Source: CG1-02-35-72 sp036170135 (GTDB lineage: Bacteria > Bacteroidota > Bacteroidia > Flavobacteriales > Flavobacteriaceae). From it: a DNA stretch of 33,369 nucleotides. This document shows, one piece after another, positions 33,192 to 33,369 of the stretch (its first letter is position 1; every line of letters begins with the position of its first letter). A model generated the notes under the pieces. It worked only from the letters and a program-made list of their open reading frames with translations. It was not told where the DNA came from and ran no database searches. The translations under genes and the position numbers were made by a program. The stretch is taken from assembly GCA_036170135.1 (NCBI GenBank), contig JAVHOP010000105.1, positions 1 to 33,369 of the forward strand, in the 5' to 3' direction.

Positions 33192-33369
33192 AAATCATCG
33201 GGATTAAACGGAATATCGTCATCGGGGTCATGGGTGTCGTATTCAATTCCGGGTGGATTAAACAAACCCCAACGGTCAATAATGTAATTCCATTGGTCAA
33301 AGGTTTTCACCCATTCGGCAAACAAAATTCTAAACTCCTCTATTTCACCTCTTAATAGTTCTAAATAGT
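33188..33369 (-). CDS. 3' end of an unidentified protein with acidic C-terminus (partial)
   Basis: A minus-strand frame open from the window edge to a TAA at 33188-33190, giving the last 60 codons. The translation includes EFRILFAEWVKTFDQWNYI, then RWGLFNPPGIEYDTHDP and the acidic end DDDIPFNPDDF. The Trp, Pro and Asp content and absence of stops argue for a real gene, but I recognise no family. It converges on dnaE, the two stop codons sharing the TTAA at 33188-33191, with no terminator between. Confidence 0.6.
   Translation of the reverse strand, partial: YLELLRGEIEEFRILFAEWVKTFDQWNYIIDRWGLFNPPGIEYDTHDPDDDIPFNPDDF

Noticed and set aside
1..33369. tRNA, rRNA, riboswitch, defence system, prophage or transposon in this window
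   Set aside because: No cloverleaf, rRNA segment, recognised riboswitch core, integrase, transposase or defence-family motif was seen by reading; a covariance-model scan was not possible here.

Overview
This window is chromosomal DNA from a member of the Bacteroidota, most likely class Flavobacteriia. The evidence is the AT-rich composition, repeated use of the Bacteroidota -7 promoter box TAnnTTTG without Shine-Dalgarno-rich leaders, a secreted protein with a C-terminal type IX secretion sorting domain, TonB-dependent and DUF5686 outer-membrane proteins, an atpD-atpC pair split from the other ATP synthase genes, and a DnaE with a fused N-terminal exonuclease. It is a draft scaffold: exactly 100 N lie between serS and dnaE, flanked by the same 55 bases on both sides. 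I see no transposase, integrase, phage gene, CRISPR array, rRNA or tRNA.

Layout. 1-3.2 kb (+): a DUF5686 outer-membrane protein, then moaD-moaE of molybdopterin synthase. 3.2-5 kb (-): a sulfide:quinone oxidoreductase-like flavoprotein, followed before its terminator by a 54-codon small gene; a GTAAC-N4-GTTAC dyad sits near -41 of the predicted promoter. 5-9.7 kb (-): etfB-etfA-bifunctional nuclease-nucleoside permease-thyA, read as one operon. A perfect 26-bp palindrome lies between etfB and the divergent pdhB. 9.8-13.4 kb (+): pdhB and a second DUF5686 protein, closed by a strong terminator. 13.4-17.2 kb (+): deoC, a full aldehyde dehydrogenase, a 23S-rRNA-IVP-type four-helix-bundle gene behind an octamer tandem array, and a short non-catalytic aldehyde dehydrogenase homologue. 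17.2-19.3 kb (-): atpD-atpC, with a heptamer tandem array before atpC. 19.4-25.7 kb (-): a TonB-dependent receptor and a large secreted reprolysin-like metalloprotease. 25.7-28.5 kb (+): a lipoprotein, ribF and serS. 28.8-33.2 kb (+): dnaE, converging on the 3' end of an unidentified gene.

Function. Most of the window is core metabolism. Nucleoside uptake (NupG-type permease), dTMP synthesis (ThyA) and deoxyribose-phosphate breakdown (DeoC plus aldehyde dehydrogenase for the acetaldehyde) form a deoxynucleoside theme. ETF, pyruvate dehydrogenase E1 beta, the SQR-like enzyme and F1 ATPase subunits form an energy theme, and RibF supplies FAD for the flavoproteins. The parts most worth a second look are accessory: the apparently split ALDH16-like pair interrupted by an IVP gene, the short tandem arrays that run up to start codons, the candidate operators, and the small gene beside the SQR.
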